From contig NZ_JUIW01000004.1 in assembly GCF_004151245.1 (NCBI RefSeq), forward strand, positions 62,001 through 126,000: 64,000 nucleotides of DNA, given 5' to 3'. The stretch is from Flavobacterium beibuense. GTDB taxonomy: Bacteria > Bacteroidota > Bacteroidia > Flavobacteriales > Flavobacteriaceae. The notes beneath the pieces are model-generated. The model had not been told where the DNA came from and ran no database searches. It saw only the letters and a list, made by a program, of their open reading frames with translations. This document shows positions 17,506-26,077 of the stretch, piece after piece (the stretch's first letter is position 1; every line of letters begins with the position of its first letter). The position numbers were made by a program, and so were the translations under genes.

Positions 17506-18563
17506 TTTGATACTAATGTAAAACTATGGTCTTTACCCTTATACTGGTTGTACAGCACTATATTTTTATATTCCTTCTTCTCGATAGAATTAATAAGCAC
17601 TGCAGATGGAATATATTGTTTTTTTACAACCTGAGAAGCAAGCCATAACCCAAATGCAGAAGCAGTATTAAACTCCCCGCTTAAATGTTTGTAATACAAT
17701 TGGGGGATATTACTTAATGTATTTTTTGCCAGTTCGTTATAGTAACCGTCAAAATCCACATCGCCGTTATAACCCAATACTACAGCATCAATATCGCTTA
17801 TGTCGAGATTGTTGTGTTTAAGGAAATCTTTCAGTTTACCTTCCACCTCATCTTTATCAAGAACGTTATAAATTGCCACATCCTTTAGTTCGGCATAGGT
17901 AGTTTGCTGTTTGTCTCCTGAAAGCACAAAAAACACGGCACCTTCTGAAAATACCGATCCTTTTGAAGTAGAAGTCAGTACATCATAATCAGTTTGCCCT
18001 TTGCTTTTTATATTCCCTTTAATCTCCAGAAAATGCATTGTCGCCTCTCCTGCCTCTTCCACACCACCTGTAAGCACTGCATTGGCCTCACCCTCGTCAA
18101 TTTGAAGCTGTGCATCAATCAGGGCCGACTCAAACGACACTGCCCCATTAACATAGGTAAAATTGTAAGCCTTACACTGCAGGCCAAGAGCAATTTGCCC
18201 TCCCACCGTATTATGGGTAGACTGTATAAAGGAAGTTGGCGTAAGGAACTCCTCATTGTTGTCCAGTATGGCTTTAAGGAATTTCTCAGAATCCACAACA
18301 CAGCCCATACCCGTACCGGTAATAATAGCATCAGGTTGGTCTAAACCGGCTTCTTTTAAAGCCATTGCCGATGCCACTATTCCGTTCTTAACTCCCTTAG
18401 CCATTCTTCTTCCGGCAGCAGGAGCAATAAATTCTTTATAATCAGGCTGACTTATCTCAAGAACGTTATTGTCTTTATTAACAATAACCTCATCAAGAAA
18501 GCCTTCTCCAAAAGTCTTTTGTGCAGAAACACAACCAACACCGTTTATATAACACTTTTTCAT
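17499..18563 (-). CDS. Chain-length-factor-like ketosynthase without catalytic residues
   Basis: This 354-residue protein has a thiolase/ketosynthase fold but has lost all three active-site residues. The Cys position is Ala141 (VNGAVSF), the first His is Asn266 (LGYNGD), and the second His is Glu297 (HLSGEF). The nearby Lys292 is kept. This is the pattern of a chain length factor that pairs with an active KS. Aryl polyene systems of the ApeO/ApeC kind use such a KS-CLF dimer. The likely partner is the active KS directly upstream, whose stop overlaps this start (TAATG). The start follows from that overlap. Confidence 0.85.
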   Translation of the reverse strand: MKKCYINGVGCVSAQKTFGEGFLDEVIVNKDNNVLEISQPDYKEFIAPAAGRRMAKGVKNGIVASAMALKEAGLDQPDAIITGTGMGCVVDSEKFLKAILDNNEEFLTPTSFIQSTHNTVGGQIALGLQCKAYNFTYVNGAVSFESALIDAQLQIDEGEANAVLTGGVEEAGEATMHFLEIKGNIKSKGQTDYDVLTSTSKGSVFSEGAVFFVLSGDKQQTTYAELKDVAIYNVLDKDEVEGKLKDFLKHNNLDISDIDAVVLGYNGDVDFDGYYNELAKNTLSNIPQLYYKHLSGEFNTASAFGLWLASQVVKKQYIPSAVLINSIEKKEYKNIVLYNQYKGKDHSFTLVSKC

Positions 18564-19759
18564 TAGCTTTTTGAGAACAAAAGGGTTGAACAGTTACCGC
18601 CAAACCCAAAAGAGTTTGACAATACATGATTGATTTCTTTTTCCATTAAAACCGTTTGCGGAACAAGGTCAAACTCTTCCATTTTGGTTTTATAGTTAAG
18701 GTTAGGAAACACCTTATTATGCTGTAATGCAAGTACGCTGAATACTGCTTCAATTGCAGCTGCAGCTGCCAGCGTATGCCCTGTAAAAGGTTTGGTTGAG
18801 CTAAAGTGAGGTACATTTGTACCAAAAGTCCTTATAAGCGCCCTTCCTTCCGAAAGGTCATTATTAGGTGTTGCCGTACCATGGGCATTTATATAATCTA
18901 TATCCTGTGGTTTAAGTCCCGATACTTTGAATGCCTTTTCCATTGCAAGGTAAGCACCTTCACCGTTTTCTGAAGAAGCCGTTTGATGATAAGCATCATT
19001 GGCATTACCATAACCCGAAAGGTAGGCAAGCACTTTCTTGTTTTGTTTTTTCACTACCTCATCCGATTCTAAAACCAGAAAAGCAGCAGCCTCTCCAAGG
19101 TTAAGTCCTTTCCTGTTATTATCAAAAGGAGTATTATAGGTATCCGATAATATCATAAGGGTCTTAAAACCGTTTATGGTAAATTTTGAAAGTGCATCAG
19201 TACCACCTACAATAACCCTGTCCAGCTTTCCGGCCTTAATAAGCCTGGCGCCAAGCATAATGGCATTTGCTGCCGAAGAGCATGCTGTACTTATGGTAGT
19301 AACCATGCCTTTAAGACCCAACTGTTCGGCTATTTTATGGGTTGAGTCGCCCGCATCATGAGAATCGATATACTTCCTGCTTTCTTCCTTATCAAAATAA
19401 TCGTAGAAGAACTTTTCGGTCATATCCATTCCGCCTACACTTGTTGCAGAGATAATACCCGTATTGTACTCGTTAATATTGTTTATACCTGCATTTTGAA
19501 CAGCCTGTTTTGCTGCCAAAACACCAAGCATTGCAGTACGGGAGTAGTTATTATCCGCATCCAGTCCCAGTTCCTGCTCCATCTCAGTATTGGTCTTTTT
19601 AATTTCACCAACCTTAATGGCATTTGCATGAATGGTTTGTATGTTTTCTATGGCAGTTATGCCCGGTTTGTTATGTATAAGCGCATTAAAGCTCTCTTCA
19701 ACAGAAGTTCCTATTGAAGAAATAATACCCATACCCGTTATGGCAACTCTACCACTCAT
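18563..19759 (-). CDS. Beta-ketoacyl-ACP synthase II-type (active KS, likely CLF partner)
   Basis: The 398-residue protein is a full FabF-like ketosynthase with Cys160 (STACSS), His293 (NAHGTATP) and His328 (TKPFTGH). It would condense malonyl-ACP with a growing acyl-ACP. Because it is translationally coupled to the CLF-like gene, it is the best candidate for the catalytic half of a KS-CLF pair that builds the polyene chain. The ACP gene lies 2 bases upstream. It differs from the other two active KS proteins of the operon in loop sequence, so the three are probably not redundant. Confidence 0.92.
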   Translation of the reverse strand: MSGRVAITGMGIISSIGTSVEESFNALIHNKPGITAIENIQTIHANAIKVGEIKKTNTEMEQELGLDADNNYSRTAMLGVLAAKQAVQNAGINNINEYNTGIISATSVGGMDMTEKFFYDYFDKEESRKYIDSHDAGDSTHKIAEQLGLKGMVTTISTACSSAANAIMLGARLIKAGKLDRVIVGGTDALSKFTINGFKTLMILSDTYNTPFDNNRKGLNLGEAAAFLVLESDEVVKKQNKKVLAYLSGYGNANDAYHQTASSENGEGAYLAMEKAFKVSGLKPQDIDYINAHGTATPNNDLSEGRALIRTFGTNVPHFSSTKPFTGHTLAAAAAIEAVFSVLALQHNKVFPNLNYKTKMEEFDLVPQTVLMEKEINHVLSNSFGFGGNCSTLLFSKS

Positions 19760-19761
19760 AA

Positions 19762-20019
19762 TTACTTCGTGCGGTTTTCTGTAATGTATGCAGCCATAGT
19801 CTCAATAGACTGAAATATAGCCCTTCCCTCTTTAGGATCAGAAAGCTTAATACCATAATCCTTATCTAACATTACGATAAGCTCTAATGCATCAATAGAG
19901 TCAAGACCTAATCCGTCACCAAAAAGTGCATCATTATCGTTAATATCTGCAGGCTGTATATCCTCAAGATTTAAAATGGTAATAATTTTCTCTTTCAGTT
20001 CCTGTTTTAATGCTTCCAT
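19762..20019 (-). CDS. Acyl carrier protein 1
   Basis: This 85-residue acidic helical protein has the phosphopantetheine attachment motif GLGLDSIDAL with Ser41. It is one of two carrier proteins in the operon; the other is at 29498-29746. It lies between the half-length KS-like gene and the active KS, 2 bases from each, which points to service in polyene extension. No phosphopantetheinyl transferase is visible in the window, so activation must come from elsewhere in the genome. Confidence 0.93.
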   Translation of the reverse strand: MEALKQELKEKIITILNLEDIQPADINDNDALFGDGLGLDSIDALELIVMLDKDYGIKLSDPKEGRAIFQSIETMAAYITENRTK

Positions 20020-20021
20020 GT

Positions 20022-20624
20022 TTAACTTAAATATAGTGTTTGTATGTTTTGCGGCGTATGCTCAATAGTTCCGTTTACGGAAACCAGATACACAAACGCC
20101 CTGTATTCGTCGTTTAAAAATTCAACCCAGCCACATAATACTTTTGCAGCTTTATCAGTATTTAACAATACTGCTGCATAATTAGCAAAAAATTCCGGAT
20201 TGAAAGTGTCAAATATAAAGAAACTATTTTCCGTGTATAACTTGTGCTTTATGCTAATCTCTCCCAGACAGATATTAGGCAGAGTATATACAAATACCGC
20301 CGGACTTGGGAAATAATTATCCTTATCACTGATGGAATCGTTAAACTTCACATCAGTATCAAGGCTGGATGAAGCATTGGCAAACAAGAGTGCCGTATTT
20401 TCATTATCTCCATCCTTAAGCAGTAATTCTGCTGCAAGAAAAGACAGCTTGCTCAAATTATCCATCTTAAAAAACTTAGGATAATCGGTCTCCATATCCC
20501 TGTATAACTGTTTGGCAAATTCTGCAAAAGCAGCATCAGGGACATTAAAAATCTCCTGTCCGTTCAGCTTTACCGTATTGTTTTCAATACTGCAATAACC
20601 CGATATATACTGCTTACCTGTCAT
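20022..20624 (-). CDS. Half-length ketosynthase-like protein, probably non-catalytic
   Basis: The 200-residue protein resembles only the N-terminal half of a ketosynthase. It has a helical DNLSKLSFLAAELLL block, an ALLFANASSSLDTD strand, and TLPNICLGEISIKH, which lines up with the dimer-interface helix before the active-site Cys. The strand where the Cys should be reads FFIFDTFN, with no Cys. Both His motifs of the C-terminal half are missing. The gene is intact and overlaps the KS upstream by 11 bases, so it looks like a kept, specialised protein and not debris. A role as a structural partner or scaffold is inference. The KS relation itself is moderately sure. Confidence 0.65.
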   Translation of the reverse strand: MTGKQYISGYCSIENNTVKLNGQEIFNVPDAAFAEFAKQLYRDMETDYPKFFKMDNLSKLSFLAAELLLKDGDNENTALLFANASSSLDTDVKFNDSISDKDNYFPSPAVFVYTLPNICLGEISIKHKLYTENSFFIFDTFNPEFFANYAAVLLNTDKAAKVLCGWVEFLNDEYRAFVYLVSVNGTIEHTPQNIQTLYLS

Positions 20625-21762
20625 TCTTTATTTTTTGGAATACAACAGCCGTATTACAGCCCCCAAACCCGGAAGCCGTTTTAAGGAAATAATCTACCTG
20701 TGTATCTTTATTTTCACGTATTACATTTATAGGCTGTGAAACACCCGGTTCATCGTACCCTAATGAGGTATAAACCCTGTTATGCTTCATAGTTTCTAAT
20801 CCCATTACCGTTTCTAAAAGCCCCGATGCACCAAGGGTATGCCCATAATAACCTTTAAAACTGTTTACAGGAACCTCGTTAAGTCCTGTCCTGTTAAAGG
20901 CTATTGCTTCCATCTCATCATTAAAGGGGGTCGCCGTACCGTGTGCCGATATATATTGTATAGCATCTGCCGATACCTTTGCTTCCTTTAATGCACTCTC
21001 TATACTTCTTACCAATCCTTCGCCTGTTCTTGAAGGGCCCGATATATGGTTGGCATCGTTTATTGATCCGTCTCCTGTAATCTTTGCGCTAGCATCATTA
21101 CTGTCTACAGTTACCAATGCAGCGGCAGCGGCCTCGCCAAGAGTAACGCCTTTTCGGTTCGCCGAATAGGGCCTGCAGGGCTCATCGCTCATTGCCTGGA
21201 AAGAATTGAAACCGGCAAGCACAAATTTTGAAACCTCATCACCACTTACTATAAAAGTATGGTCGTAAACTCCTGTCTGAATCATCCTCTTTGCTACAGA
21301 TACTGCCAGTATGCCCGACACACAGGCATTTGACACCACTATAGGCTGCGAAGTAAAACCAAAGAACCCGGATATGTTTTGTGCCAATCCCTGAAGATAT
21401 GCTTCTTCAGGAACAGCTTCATTATGTTGTAACGCAGTTATATTACCCTTTGTGGTAGATAATATAAATGCTGTTTTATCAGTAAGCTCTATTCCCGCTT
21501 TTTGCACAACAGGATACAATGCCAGCAGCATCATTTTCTCAAGTCGTGTATAACTGTTTCCATTGCTTATTGCAACAAAGGCAGCATTGAGTTTTTCATC
21601 GTCAATAGCTCCCGAGTAAAAAGGCGCATCCATTAATGCCGGATTATCCTGCCTGCTTATACCCGACATGCCTTTTTCAAGGGCATGCACATTACTTTCC
21701 ACATCAAATCCTAACGGAGTGACACAGTTAGTATGGCTTATATAAACACTTCTTAAATCCAT
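20614..21762 (-). CDS. Beta-ketoacyl-ACP synthase (FabF/B-like)
   Basis: The 382-residue ketosynthase keeps Cys137 (SNACVSG), His264 (SAHGTATP) and His298 (YYGHTLGASG). The N-terminus is more divergent than in housekeeping FabF, and an ISNGNS insertion replaces the usual early helix. The gene lies 2 bases after the thioesterase gene and overlaps the half-length KS-like gene. It may start the chain from the aryl-ACP primer or set up a second acyl chain for the resorcinol part. Which of the three active KS proteins does what cannot be read from sequence. Confidence 0.88.
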   Translation of the reverse strand: MDLRSVYISHTNCVTPLGFDVESNVHALEKGMSGISRQDNPALMDAPFYSGAIDDEKLNAAFVAISNGNSYTRLEKMMLLALYPVVQKAGIELTDKTAFILSTTKGNITALQHNEAVPEEAYLQGLAQNISGFFGFTSQPIVVSNACVSGILAVSVAKRMIQTGVYDHTFIVSGDEVSKFVLAGFNSFQAMSDEPCRPYSANRKGVTLGEAAAAALVTVDSNDASAKITGDGSINDANHISGPSRTGEGLVRSIESALKEAKVSADAIQYISAHGTATPFNDEMEAIAFNRTGLNEVPVNSFKGYYGHTLGASGLLETVMGLETMKHNRVYTSLGYDEPGVSQPINVIRENKDTQVDYFLKTASGFGGCNTAVVFQKIKNDR

Positions 21763-21764
21763 TA

Positions 21765-22211
21765 TTATATCAGTCCGACTTTACTTCTCCATTCCTCAAA
21801 AAACGGAGGATAGTTAAGCTGCATTATCCCTTCACTGTTTAAAAATACCTGTATGGTTTCTCCTGTACAGGCAATATTGTTATCTGCATCAAATATCTTA
21901 TACCTGAAAATCATTTTGGCAGCAGGAGTATCTACAATAGTAGTCTCTATCCTAAAAACGTCGCCGTACTTTAAAGGCAGCTTATGCTCACAGCTTGATT
22001 TGACAATAGGTGTAGTATAACCGTGGCTATGGATATCCAGATAGCTAATACCATGCTGCCTGCCAAAAGCTTCACGCCCATCTTCAAAATAAGTTATGTA
22101 GTAGCCGTGCCATACAATTCCCAGCGGATCTGTTTCATTAAAACGAACCCTTACTTCCTGAGTAACCGTTAGCGCCTCTGCTTCCTTATACTGCTCTTTT
22201 CTTTTCATCAT
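21765..22211 (-). CDS. 4-hydroxybenzoyl-CoA thioesterase-family hydrolase
   Basis: This 148-residue single hotdog protein has the 4HBT signature ETDPLGIVWHGYYITYFEDG, with Asp in the position of the catalytic acid. Aryl polyene clusters contain a thioesterase of this class that may free stalled chains or release the product from the carrier. The start is one of two adjacent ATG codons (22211 or 22208), inside the end of the ABC permease gene (26-base overlap). The substrate is inferred from context only. Confidence 0.88.
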   Translation of the reverse strand: MMKRKEQYKEAEALTVTQEVRVRFNETDPLGIVWHGYYITYFEDGREAFGRQHGISYLDIHSHGYTTPIVKSSCEHKLPLKYGDVFRIETTIVDTPAAKMIFRYKIFDADNNIACTGETIQVFLNSEGIMQLNYPPFFEEWRSKVGLI

Positions 22212-23469
22212 AAAAAATTGATACTGCCGTCATTATCAGGAAAAACAGCAGTAATAACCCTAGATAGGGCAAAATTCCTATTATTGTATATTTTCTTAAA
22301 AGCACATCATAAAATGCTTCAAGCCCCCAGTTCATAGGAGATATTTTAGCGATATGCTGCATTATTTTCGGCATTGCAAAAACAGGCACCCATACACCGC
22401 CTATAGCTGCAAGTATAACCACCGAAGTAGCTCCAAACGGCGCCGACTGTTCCTGAGTTTTTGCCACAGTACCCAGTAATATACCAAAGCCTACAGCTGC
22501 AAGGCCACTAAAAAGTGCAACAACACTCATTAGTGCAAAAGTACCGTCCAACTCTAAAGGGGACAGCCCTATTTTTGGGAATACATACATCCCTACAGCC
22601 AGCATTAAGTAAAACTGAAGCATGCAGATAATAAGGTAAGTAATGGTTTTACCCCCTATCACGGTTGCATAGCTCACAGGGTTTGTTCTTAATCTTACAT
22701 TAGTCCCCTGACTTTTTTCCTTAACTATATTTATAGATAATGGCACTACAATAAAAAATATAGCAAACAGTGTCCAGGCAGGTACATTATGCTGTGTAGA
22801 GTTTGGTACCATTTCCTTGTTATCAAACATAGGTACAATCTCCTTAAAACTTATGTAGCTTTCCTGATTAAACGCTGCAACACTTTCTTCACCCAGTTGC
22901 TCAGTAAAAGCATTATAGATTGTTTTGGTTTCTATTTGCGAAATCATTTTATCTATGGTGCTTTTTACTGCTGTTTTAAATGCCGTTTGCGAAGCCGGGT
23001 CAAAATACAATCTCACCTCTTTTGGAGCTTCCTTTTTTACAGAAGGCTCTACGGCAACCGTATCCTCTTCCATAACACCCTGCATTATGCTGGTTACATT
23101 CTCTTCTACTTTTTCCTTAAGCCCTTCGCTAAGCTTCTCCGGTATTATTATGGCTAATTGATAGTCGCCGTCAAATACTTTCTCTTTAGCAAAGGCCTCA
23201 TCAATCGATTTCCCGCCCTGAGAGGTAATAACCTCAAACGAATTGCTCTCTCCAAGATTTTTCTTAATCAGTTCAGATACTTCTCCCTTATCGTTATCCA
23301 CAAGAAGTATCGGGATCTTGGTTTCGGTCGCTGTCTTAAATGTACTGTCCTGTATAAGCGTTATGGTAATAATAAGTACCAGCGGCATAACAAAAAGTAT
23401 AACCAGCCCTCCAGCATCACGCTTAAGCAAAAGCACTTCCTTATATATGGACATCCATAGCTTATACAT
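22186..23469 (-). CDS. ABC-2 type transporter permease
   Basis: The 427-residue protein has one N-terminal membrane helix (about 22-41), a large extracytoplasmic domain to about 225, then five or six membrane helices. This is the layout of ABC-2 permeases of the YhgE/drug-exporter kind. It overlaps the ATPase gene by 8 bases and almost certainly forms a complex with it. In the pigment operon it probably moves an intermediate or the resorcinol part to the periplasm. A second exporter, the MMPL fusion, is also encoded, so the two may handle different cargo. Confidence 0.9.
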   Translation of the reverse strand: MYKLWMSIYKEVLLLKRDAGGLVILFVMPLVLIITITLIQDSTFKTATETKIPILLVDNDKGEVSELIKKNLGESNSFEVITSQGGKSIDEAFAKEKVFDGDYQLAIIIPEKLSEGLKEKVEENVTSIMQGVMEEDTVAVEPSVKKEAPKEVRLYFDPASQTAFKTAVKSTIDKMISQIETKTIYNAFTEQLGEESVAAFNQESYISFKEIVPMFDNKEMVPNSTQHNVPAWTLFAIFFIVVPLSINIVKEKSQGTNVRLRTNPVSYATVIGGKTITYLIICMLQFYLMLAVGMYVFPKIGLSPLELDGTFALMSVVALFSGLAAVGFGILLGTVAKTQEQSAPFGATSVVILAAIGGVWVPVFAMPKIMQHIAKISPMNWGLEAFYDVLLRKYTIIGILPYLGLLLLFFLIMTAVSIFYDEKKRAV

Positions 23470-24217
23470 GGTCTCTTAAGGCTTTACCGGTTAATGAAAG
23501 GAACACATCTTCAAGAGTATGTGCGTTATGAGTAAGTTCTATTATTTCCTGCGGAGTACCTTTAATCATTATCTCACCATTATCAATAATGGCAATATGA
23601 CTGCACAAATCCTGCGCTTCTGCCAAATGATGTGAGGTATAGATAATGGTAGTTCCGCTTTGGTTTACCTGTTTTAAATATTCTATAATAACCGCTTTAG
23701 AATGTACATCTACCCCTACGGTAGGCTCATCTAAAAACAGTACAGACGGTTCATGTAACTGCCCTGCCAAAAGATTGATTCTTCTTTTCATACCACCTGA
23801 AAAAGTGTCGATTTTTTTATCGGCAAACTTTAAAAGGCCCAGATAATCCAGTGAGTCATTTATCTTTTGCTTTAACGCCTTTCCTTTAAGGCCATACATA
23901 TTGCCAAAGTACATAAGATTTTCGCGGGCGGTAAGTGTAGGATACAAAGCATATTCCTGCGGAACCACACCCATAATCTTTTTTATGGCATGTGCATCGT
24001 TGCTGTACTTGTAGCCATTAATGGTAAAATCCCCCGATGTGGGTTTTATGAGTCCGCATAGCATAGAAATAAGTGTCGTCTTACCGGCTCCGTTAGGGCC
24101 CAGCAAACCGAATATTTCTCCCTTGTTAATCTGCAAAGACAAATTATTAACCGAATATACATCGGCATTCTTATACTTTTTAGAAAGGGATTGTATTTCT
24201 ATTATAGGATCTGTCAT
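23462..24217 (-). CDS. ABC transporter ATP-binding protein
   Basis: The 251-residue ATPase has Walker A (GPNGAGKTT, about 39-47), signature FSGGMKRR, Walker B LFLDEPTVG and a switch His (TSHHLAEA). It belongs to the subfamily working with ABC-2 permeases, as in the DrrA group. The partner permease is the next gene. Together they form a complete exporter inside the operon, which few other single genes here could replace. Confidence 0.95.
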   Translation of the reverse strand: MTDPIIEIQSLSKKYKNADVYSVNNLSLQINKGEIFGLLGPNGAGKTTLISMLCGLIKPTSGDFTINGYKYSNDAHAIKKIMGVVPQEYALYPTLTARENLMYFGNMYGLKGKALKQKINDSLDYLGLLKFADKKIDTFSGGMKRRINLLAGQLHEPSVLFLDEPTVGVDVHSKAVIIEYLKQVNQSGTTIIYTSHHLAEAQDLCSHIAIIDNGEIMIKGTPQEIIELTHNAHTLEDVFLSLTGKALRDHV

Positions 24218-24223
24218 TACAGC

Positions 24224-25219
24224 TTAAATACTTTTTCTTAATTTTTTAAAGAATACCTCTTCTTTATCAGCAATCGTGTTTAACTGGTCTGCCAGTAGAT
24301 TATATACATCAGGCTGAGAGCTGCGCTTTTTATAAACCCTTGCTGCCTCAACGGCAAAGTCGCGCCACATATCGCCTATTTGAGTCATTTCAAAAGAAAG
24401 TTCCTTTAGTTTAGGGTTATCCAAAACCACCGATGCTTCCTGTAAGAATGCCGCATATATAAACCTGAAGCCTCCGCCTCCGGTACCTATCTCTTCCTGC
24501 ATACGCACAATTTGCGCCAGGTAATGATTCGCTTTTTTAACGCCATGCTTTAAAGGCCATTTTTTTATCTGCTTTGCCACAAGCCTTATTCCCCTTATTC
24601 CTATAATAGGAACAGGAGCAAGCATATCGCGACAGGTAGTTTTAATGGCTGTGGTTATTGCCTTTTTAAAATCAAGGTCTTTTGGTATGTGTATAGGATA
24701 ATACATTTGTCCTTTTGGTGCAAAAGCCCCTTTGGCAAACCTTACCCTGTCAAGATCCTGTGCAGAAAGTGTGGTTACGGTTTCCATAACCGGATCACTT
24801 ATCAGGTAATCGTTACCTTCTTTTCCATACACCACAAGGTTGTGGGCATTAAAGTGAAAGCGGTAATCATCAGGAAAATAGGTAAGGTTATATACCCCTA
24901 CCTGCAATCCCGAAGGAATATTGCTTTTAAGGTTATTGTCTAATGCCGCTACGGCAGACTGTGACCCTGAAAATTTTTGTCTTTTTATTTTTATACCTAA
25001 CCTTTTTGCAACCTTACCAAAGATAGCCCCTGGCAATGGCCTGTAGCTAAAAGCGGGTGCATGATTTACTTTAATAAATGGAAGGTAAACAAAAAACAGG
25101 CCCGAACCGATACCAAAAATCATAGGTTCGCTTATGTTAAGCCCGTTATGCTTTAATAAGTTTGATGCAACACCATTCTCGCAATGTGCAGACTGGTAGT
25201 GCTTAAAGTCAGTCTTCAT
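24224..25219 (-). CDS. BtrH-like acyltransferase (C39-peptidase-like fold)
   Basis: The 331-residue protein resembles BtrH of butirosin synthesis. BtrH has a Cys-protease-like fold and moves an acyl group from an acyl carrier protein to an acceptor. Visible likely triad residues are Cys13 (SAHCENG), His126 (AHNLVVYG) and Asp142 (LISDP). The C-terminal 120 or so residues are helical and hold a KANHYLAQIVRMQEE segment. Inference: this is a strong candidate for the enzyme that esterifies the ACP-bound polyene acid onto the dialkylresorcinol hydroxyl, the last joining step of a flexirubin. It follows a 133-residue orphan gene by 4 bases. Confidence 0.75.
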   Translation of the reverse strand: MKTDFKHYQSAHCENGVASNLLKHNGLNISEPMIFGIGSGLFFVYLPFIKVNHAPAFSYRPLPGAIFGKVAKRLGIKIKRQKFSGSQSAVAALDNNLKSNIPSGLQVGVYNLTYFPDDYRFHFNAHNLVVYGKEGNDYLISDPVMETVTTLSAQDLDRVRFAKGAFAPKGQMYYPIHIPKDLDFKKAITTAIKTTCRDMLAPVPIIGIRGIRLVAKQIKKWPLKHGVKKANHYLAQIVRMQEEIGTGGGGFRFIYAAFLQEASVVLDNPKLKELSFEMTQIGDMWRDFAVEAARVYKKRSSQPDVYNLLADQLNTIADKEEVFFKKLRKSI

Positions 25220-25223
25220 TATA

Positions 25224-25625
25224 TCAGCCCTTAAAATTTTTTAGTTCCTGTAGCGTTATCGAAAAAGCATCTGCATATTTGTTAAGCATCCTGTCGCTTA
25301 ATTTCTTAAACACATGCGGCTTAAAATGTCTTTTAACCCTCCATTGCCATATCCCTGCATAACCTGCCAGGATACCTGTATCCATTTTGTTGAGTTCCAT
25401 AAAATATACTATAGGACTCACTTCTCCTTTTACAACCTGTTGCCTTGCGGCTTCGGTACGTTCTTTAATATCTTCAATAGCATTATTTAGTGCAATGGTT
25501 TTTGGCTCCCATCCTGCACTTAATGCTGTTTTGTAATTACCGTTCTCATCTGTGGCATAACACAGCTCTCGCATGTTTACCGTTTCCAGATTGCTCTTAT
25601 CCTGTGGTACTTCGCTCTCTTTCAT
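25224..25625 (-). CDS. Uncharacterised 133-residue protein of the pigment operon
   Basis: The protein has no signal peptide and no membrane helix, so it is probably cytoplasmic. It is charged and mixed helical, with an MRELCYATDENG segment near residue 20, a GILAGYAGIWQWRVKRHFKP block near 90, and a helical end. I recognise no catalytic motif or family. It overlaps the upstream dehydratase-like gene by 4 bases and sits just before the BtrH-like gene. This suggests a partner of one of them, but the sequence gives no direct proof. Confidence 0.65.
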   Translation of the reverse strand: MKESEVPQDKSNLETVNMRELCYATDENGNYKTALSAGWEPKTIALNNAIEDIKERTEAARQQVVKGEVSPIVYFMELNKMDTGILAGYAGIWQWRVKRHFKPHVFKKLSDRMLNKYADAFSITLQELKNFKG

Positions 25626-26071
25626 CGTTGCTGAATAAATAAGTTAATATCTCCTTCTAAAAGCAATGTCTCGCCATTATAAGTAGTGCATTGCATAGTA
25701 CAGGTAGTGTAAGTACCCATATCAAAGCTCGACTGCAGTACCGCGGTTGTAGTAATCTCAGTACCTACCTTTGGCAAGGCGTATATCTTTACACTTTTTA
25801 TAGAACTTATAAACCCTATCACCCTTACTCCCGGTATATCTTCACCCTCCTCGTTTACAAAATAAGAACTTCCTACAATGGCAGAACAGGTTTGGGCAGC
25901 ATTCTCGACAAGACCTGCTTCAACAAACTGACCATTTTCAACAAAAATATTGTCTTCGGCTATAGTGAATATGGTCTTTACATTTTCATGATCCATAGAA
26001 ACAATAAGATCTACCATTAACATGGGAGTTCTGTGCGGCAGGTACTTTTGTATTTCTATAGTGTTAGCCAT
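25622..26071 (-). CDS. ApeP-like hotdog dehydratase, copy A
   Basis: This 149-residue hotdog protein starts like FabZ (YLPHRTPMLMVD, with His13). It lacks the FabZ GHFP element: the corresponding segment is NGQFVEAGLVENAAQ with Glu56. It is paralogous to the next gene upstream. The pair resembles the non-canonical dehydratases of aryl polyene clusters. It may dehydrate 3-hydroxyacyl-ACP, perhaps as a heterodimer with copy B. It overlaps the 133-residue orphan gene by 4 bases. Confidence 0.75.
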   Translation of the reverse strand: MANTIEIQKYLPHRTPMLMVDLIVSMDHENVKTIFTIAEDNIFVENGQFVEAGLVENAAQTCSAIVGSSYFVNEEGEDIPGVRVIGFISSIKSVKIYALPKVGTEITTTAVLQSSFDMGTYTTCTMQCTTYNGETLLLEGDINLFIQQR

Positions 26072-26077
26072 AACTAT

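Noticed and set aside
20022..21762. Frameshift splitting one ketosynthase into two genes
   Set aside because: The 20614-21762 KS is complete with all motifs, so the 20022-20624 product is an extra protein, not its broken half.
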